From positions 1 to 10,414 of the forward strand of contig FWWN02000145.1 of the NCBI GenBank assembly GCA_900175165.2: a stretch of 10,414 nucleotides of DNA, written 5' to 3'. The notes under the pieces were generated by a model, which saw only the letters and a program-made list of their open reading frames with translations, was not told the origin of the DNA and made no database searches. Of the stretch, positions 7,327 to 10,414 are shown piece after piece. Each line of letters opens with the position of its first letter. The stretch's first letter is position 1. Origin of the DNA: Rhizomucor pusillus. Its lineage: Eukaryota; Mucoromycota; Mucoromycetes; Mucorales; Lichtheimiaceae. The position numbers were made by a program, and so were the translations under genes.

Positions 7327-7447
7327 ACGTTTTCGTACACACATAGAGTACGAGTTTCATTACAAGTTTTATATTTCCACACTTCCACCACATCACCAGA
7401 AAACACAAACGCAACTGCGGACTACACGCACGTGCTCAACCATCAAC

Positions 7448-7531
7448 ATGTCCTGTTTATCGCAACGTCAGTTACAGTGCTTAAACAAGCTCACAAAGAA
7501 GAATTGCAAGACCCGATTATTACCCTGTTGA
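7448..7531 (+). promoter_or_regulatory. uORF2 in the bZIP leader
   Basis: A 27-codon frame begins MSCLSQRQLQ and ends with TGA at 7529-7531, only 4 nt before the bZIP ATG. The start context has A at -3. In the known model uORF2 is the inhibitory one, translated when eIF2 ternary complex is abundant. The tight spacing here should make reinitiation at the main ATG after uORF2 inefficient. Confidence 0.65.
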
Positions 7532-7535
7532 AAAC

Positions 7536-8339
7536 ATGAATAGCAACAACAATAACAACGACTTTAATCAGTTCCTCGCTCAAACCTCGCCCGTCGATCC
7601 GCTGTTCGACGATTGGCTTGTCAAGGACGCCTTGGAGGACAATGATGACTCCAGCAGCCCCTCCGCGCCATCATCCAACACAAACAACAACGTCAGCAGC
7701 AGCAGCAGCAGCTATCTCACTACCCCTCCTCTCGAATCAGAATCAGCAGTCGAATCCAATATAAAGACATTGCATCCTCATTCTCCCATTTCACCTGGCC
7801 CTGCGACTCCAGTATCAATGCCATCCGTGGCGCCTTCACCTATCATTGCGCAGCACAATCCATTGATGTTGGCTATCGCTGCCTTGCTGGCTCAGAAACA
7901 ACAAATTTCATTGACTCCTCCTGTAAATATGACGGGCGCTGCTGCTACAACCACTGCAAAGAAATCAAGGACTCCGCGCTCAAATTCGCCGGCTGCTCCC
8001 AGCAATCCACCATCATCCGCGCCAAGGCGAAAACGAAGCAACGAGGAGCTGAGCCCACAGGACGAAGCAGCCATTAAGCGGCAAAAGAACACCGACGCAG
8101 CAAGGCGATCCCGCCTAAAGAAAGTGCTCAAGATGGAGGCACTTGAACGAAGGGTTGCTGAACTAGAAAAGGCTAACTCTGCACTTTTGCTTCGCGTCGC
8201 TGTCCTCGATTCCGAAAAAACCAACCTTGCAAACAAGGAGTCATCCTACGAGCAGCGTATCAAGATGCTTGAATCGCAACTCTCAGATGCTCACAAAGCA
8301 TTGGCTCAGAGGCCGCTTCAACAACAAAAAGCTGAGTAA
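7536..8339 (+). CDS. Gcn4/CpcA-type bZIP transcription factor
   Basis: Gcn4/CPC1/CpcA proteins activate amino-acid biosynthesis genes in the nucleus when amino acids are scarce (general or cross-pathway control). The 267-aa frame is intronless. The N-terminus is Asn-rich, then an acidic/aromatic patch (DPLFDDWLVKDALEDND, 21-37) resembles the Gcn4 activation segments. A Ser/Pro-rich linker includes a poly-Ser run encoded by AGC repeats. The basic region (about 178-197) reads AAIKRQKNTDAARRSRLKK, with the bZIP signature N185...R193 and the Gcn4-like NTxAARRSR. The zipper has Leu at 203, 210, 217, 224, 231 and 245 (Tyr at 238), and Asn214 at the position of the Gcn4 dimer-specifying Asn. The zipper is longer than that of Gcn4. 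The leader has two uORFs and the promoter a TGAGTCA site, both consistent with this identity. Orthology to GCN4 is inferred; other bZIPs share parts of the signature. Confidence 0.88.
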   Translation: MNSNNNNNDFNQFLAQTSPVDPLFDDWLVKDALEDNDDSSSPSAPSSNTNNNVSSSSSSYLTTPPLESESAVESNIKTLHPHSPISPGPATPVSMPSVAPSPIIAQHNPLMLAIAALLAQKQQISLTPPVNMTGAAATTTAKKSRTPRSNSPAAPSNPPSSAPRRKRSNEELSPQDEAAIKRQKNTDAARRSRLKKVLKMEALERRVAELEKANSALLLRVAVLDSEKTNLANKESSYEQRIKMLESQLSDAHKALAQRPLQQQKAE

Positions 8340-8770
8340 ATGATAGCATAACTTGCTTTTCCAGAATAGTGTAAAAAGGACTATATGAATATGCATGTAA
8401 ATCATTTTGCTTTCTAAAAGGATACATCACTTTAACAAATTGCAGAATCTTTTCCCTAGTTGCAGACATGATATCTAAACCAATATACGATAGCCGCGCA
8501 ATTTAGTGAACACTTAAGGCGTCGACTACTTGTAAGATATTCCATTCGATGATCTTAGGTAATACCGTCCATATTCTATGCATACATCCTCGCAACGAGG
8601 AAAACGACGCATTACATAAGTAGCCAGATTGTCGGATCTTGTTACAAGAATAATGCAGCCTTACAACATGCAGACACCCCAATTTGAATCTCAGTGGAGA
8701 TGACGCGTTCGAAAATATTGTTGCGCCGTTTCCCTCCTTTCTTCTTCAACTTTTCGTAGGTTCCCTTGCG
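8340..8770. other. Region downstream of the bZIP gene, no supported gene
   Basis: This should contain the bZIP 3' UTR. No clear AATAAA is seen close to the stop. A small hairpin TCCTCG-CAA-CGAGGA lies at about 8587-8601. A minus-strand 94-codon frame (8642-8926) has no recognisable domain and overlaps a repeat copy, so I do not call it a gene. Confidence 0.45.
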
Positions 8771-8850
8771 AATGTGTCCCTCAGGAGTCCCTTCAAGACG
8801 GTCAAGCAAGCAGCGGAGGTCATAGAACGGCGATGGACGGACGGATGGAA
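8771..8850. repeat. Direct repeat, copy 1
   Basis: About 75-80 nt similar to 8986-9060. Shared core: 23 identical bases (8790-8812, containing AAGACGGTCAAGCAAGCA) and a following GAACGGCGA-GGACGGA block. Copies differ elsewhere by substitutions and small gaps. The centre-to-centre distance is about 216 nt. Confidence 0.65.
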
Positions 8851-8985
8851 GGGGCTTTAGGGTCTCTTCCGATACTAACCAAGGTCCGTGGAAAATGGAA
8901 GCATTTGATTTCATCCGGTAGCTCACACGGTATTATCTAGGGGAAAGTGGGGACTTCTATAGGTCGTCGAAAGACGAACGGACAA

Positions 8986-9060
8986 ATGGGTGTGCCTCGG
9001 GAGTTCCTTCAAGACGGTCAAGCAAGCAACGGTGGATACGGAACGGCGACGGACGGAATA
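8986..9060. repeat. Direct repeat, copy 2
   Basis: Partner of 8771-8850, with the identical 23-base core at 9006-9028. It ends about 70 nt before the A-tail of the retrotransposon. The origin of the duplication (local duplication or remnants of an older element) cannot be decided from this window. Confidence 0.65.
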
Positions 9061-9168
9061 ACAAGAATGGGTTTTGGCCCTTCCTGTCTAATGTCAAGAA
9101 AATGAGCCCGCTCAGTCAAGGCAGTTCAGGGCTTTTTTTTTTACATCGATGAATATATCATATGATCA

Positions 9169-9204
9169 GTATCTGTCAGCTGGGCATTCTAGGCTGACAG
9201 ATAC
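9169..9204. repeat. Perfect 12-bp hairpin in the LINE 3' UTR
   Basis: The arms GTATCTGTCAGC (9169-9180) and GCTGACAGATAC (9193-9204) are perfect complements around a 12-nt loop, 26 nt from the A-tail. A second palindrome, TGCAGATT-T-AATCTGCA, sits at 9212-9228, and ATCATATGAT lies at 9157-9166. LINE reverse transcriptases of some families recognise 3' stem-loops, so this may be the template-recognition element. Confidence 0.6.
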
Positions 9205-9487
9205 CATGAGTTGCAGATTTAATCTGCATACTCTTTTGAACCCCACAACTTTTTGGGAACTGATTGGATGAATATAGATCTATTAAAGACGAAAATGGAC
9301 ACACGCTACTTTCAGCTTATTGTCCTCGTCCGATCCAAACGTGGGGGGATGAAAAACCCTGTATGGGCAACAGGGAAAAATGTAGAGGAAAGAGGTATGG
9401 TACAATGGGAGAGAAAAAGGGCAAATAGGGTGGGGAGAGGTAAATCAAAGCTGTGGATTATGCTATGTAGGGCAAATATCCATAATG

Positions 9488-10414
9488 CTACGAGCTTGTG
9501 GTGGGTGCGGGCAGAGGTAGGAAGGTGCGCGGGTTCAACCACATAATGAACTTTTTGCCGTGGTCTTCGGGTGGTGGCGGTGCAGCAGGGTCTTCTCGGC
9601 GGACACAGAGCCGATCAACTTCCTCAAGAATTTGGCACAGTATTGGCCATGTGTACGTCCGATACTGGCGTAGCTGGGGATTTGGCAAAGCTTTAGGTAG
9701 ACGGTTGAGTATGAAGGAGATGGGGTGATCGACTGTGCGAGGTACTCGTAGTCGGCGGTGGAAGTCGAAGCAGTTGGTAAGATGGCGGCGTGAGGATGTT
9801 ATTTGGGAGCATTTCAGGCAGGGAAGGGGCTTGGTGCTCGGAAGCCATCCCAGATGCCAACGAATGCATAGGCTGCGCTCCAGTCTTGACATCGGCAGTT
9901 TTAAAATTGGTTTATGCCCAGGGATTTTCTGCACTGGTTGATCAATTTGCTGTATCGGCGTCGGCAGCGGTGTTTGTAGATATCGCGACGGTAGGAGCGG
10001 ATGGCACTGTTGAGTTCAAGCGTAGTCGTTTCCGCGCGCGGCAGAGGTAGTTGGCGCCAGATCAAGTTATTGGTCTTCAGTTTGTACCACGAGCCATTGC
10101 GTGCACGTTGGATTAGTGGGATGGTCGCAGTGAGCAAGGCGTCGTCAGGCAAGTTGTAGGTACGAACGAGAAACTTGGCTTGGAGAATGGTAATACGCTC
10201 CGTCATAGACGCCAGGTTAGTTAGATGAGCCATAACCACGGTGGAGGATTTGTGGTGCGCACCGTAGATCATACGGAGGCAGGTCGATTGGGCGTTCTCA
10301 AGTATCTGTCGGTGCTTCTTGTTGAACGAGCAGATAGCTAGGCCATACTCCATTTTTGGGCGAATGAACTGGCTATAGAGCCGAGAACAGAGGAGTCTAC
10401 CCAAGCCGGTTGGG
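9488..10414 (-). pseudogene. RT C-terminal region of the LINE, frameshifted and partial
   Basis: From the window edge the frame reads LYSQFIRPKMEYGLAI, the RT thumb/post-RT region seen in many fungal LINE ORF2 proteins, and continues to RKSLGINQF with a TAA at 9901-9903. The expected continuation lies in the adjacent frame (PILKLPMSRLERS... to the stop at 9488). It includes a C-x2-C-x8-H-x3-C zinc-knuckle-like motif (CLKC...HLTNC), then SFILNRLPKALPN and WPILCQILEEVDRL. The switch occurs around 9910-9920 and fits loss of one base. This copy is therefore probably inactive, unless it is a sequencing error. The element's endonuclease and RT catalytic YADD regions are outside the window. Confidence 0.75.

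Larger units (their letters stand above)
9133..10414 (-). mobile_element. 3' part of a LINE-like non-LTR retrotransposon
   Basis: The minus strand encodes the C-terminal part of a reverse-transcriptase polyprotein (9488 to the window edge). An approximately 345-nt 3' UTR follows, containing two hairpins, and the element ends in A10 (T-run 9133-9142 on the plus strand). The lack of long terminal repeats, the CCHC motif after the RT and the A-tail fit a LINE. The 5' part lies beyond base 10414, so target-site duplications cannot be examined. Confidence 0.75.

Noticed and set aside
7892..8236. 114-codon minus-strand frame
   Set aside because: Shadow of the bZIP coding sequence on the opposite strand.
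8642..8926. 94-codon minus-strand frame
   Set aside because: No domain seen, and it covers the direct repeat and its odd GA/CG-rich sequence; cannot be supported as a gene.
9525..9545. GGTTCAACC-like tRNA B-box
   Set aside because: No matching A-box or cloverleaf; it lies within the LINE coding end.
1..10414. CRISPR array, bacterial operon, plasmid or phage features
   Set aside because: None present; spliced eukaryotic genes throughout.

Overview
This is a piece of a fungal nuclear genome. The coding genes are split by short introns (50 to 78 nt, with CTAAC/CTGAC-like branch sites close to the acceptor), intergenic spacers are tight, and the gene families are typical of fungi. A non-LTR retrotransposon tail of a style common in Mucorales, plus the form of the HSF and Gcn4-type proteins, suggests an early-diverging fungus (Mucoromycota). 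That placement is inference from recall, not a search.

Left part (1-2425): about 1.1 kb without a recognisable gene. Its first 145 bases look like the TATA box and pyrimidine-rich leader of a gene leaving the window to the left. Then comes a plus-strand ING-family PHD-finger gene (1190-2419) in seven exons, one of them an apparent 12-nt micro-exon.

Middle (2423-5563): two minus-strand genes in tandem. The TFIIH/CAK cyclin H gene (2423-3820, seven exons, 340 aa) converges on the ING gene with only 3 nt between stop codons. The heat-shock-factor (HSF) gene (3925-5563, four exons, about 470 aa) ends 104 nt upstream of the cyclin H start codon. Each of these two genes needs one GC-AG intron to give the conserved protein. 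All three encode nuclear proteins: a chromatin reader, a Pol II/CDK-activating cyclin and a stress transcription factor.

Right part (5564-10414): a HSF upstream region, then a decayed minus-strand frame (6327-7103) with a P-loop-like motif and one internal stop. Next is a plus-strand, intronless Gcn4/CpcA-type bZIP gene (7536-8339). Its leader carries a TATA box, a perfect TGAGTCA site and two upstream ORFs arranged like the translational control of GCN4/cpc-1/cpcA. Downstream lie a divergent direct repeat and the 3' end of a LINE-like retrotransposon (9133 to the window edge, minus strand) with a frameshift, a 3' hairpin and an A10 tail.

The most interesting signals are regulatory and splicing features: the uORF pair of the bZIP gene, the ING micro-exon that creates an AT-hook-like RGRP core, the two GC-AG introns, and a possible retained 3n intron in HSF. 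I did not find a clear multi-gene defence or mobile system. The P-loop relic is the only unexplained coding-like stretch.
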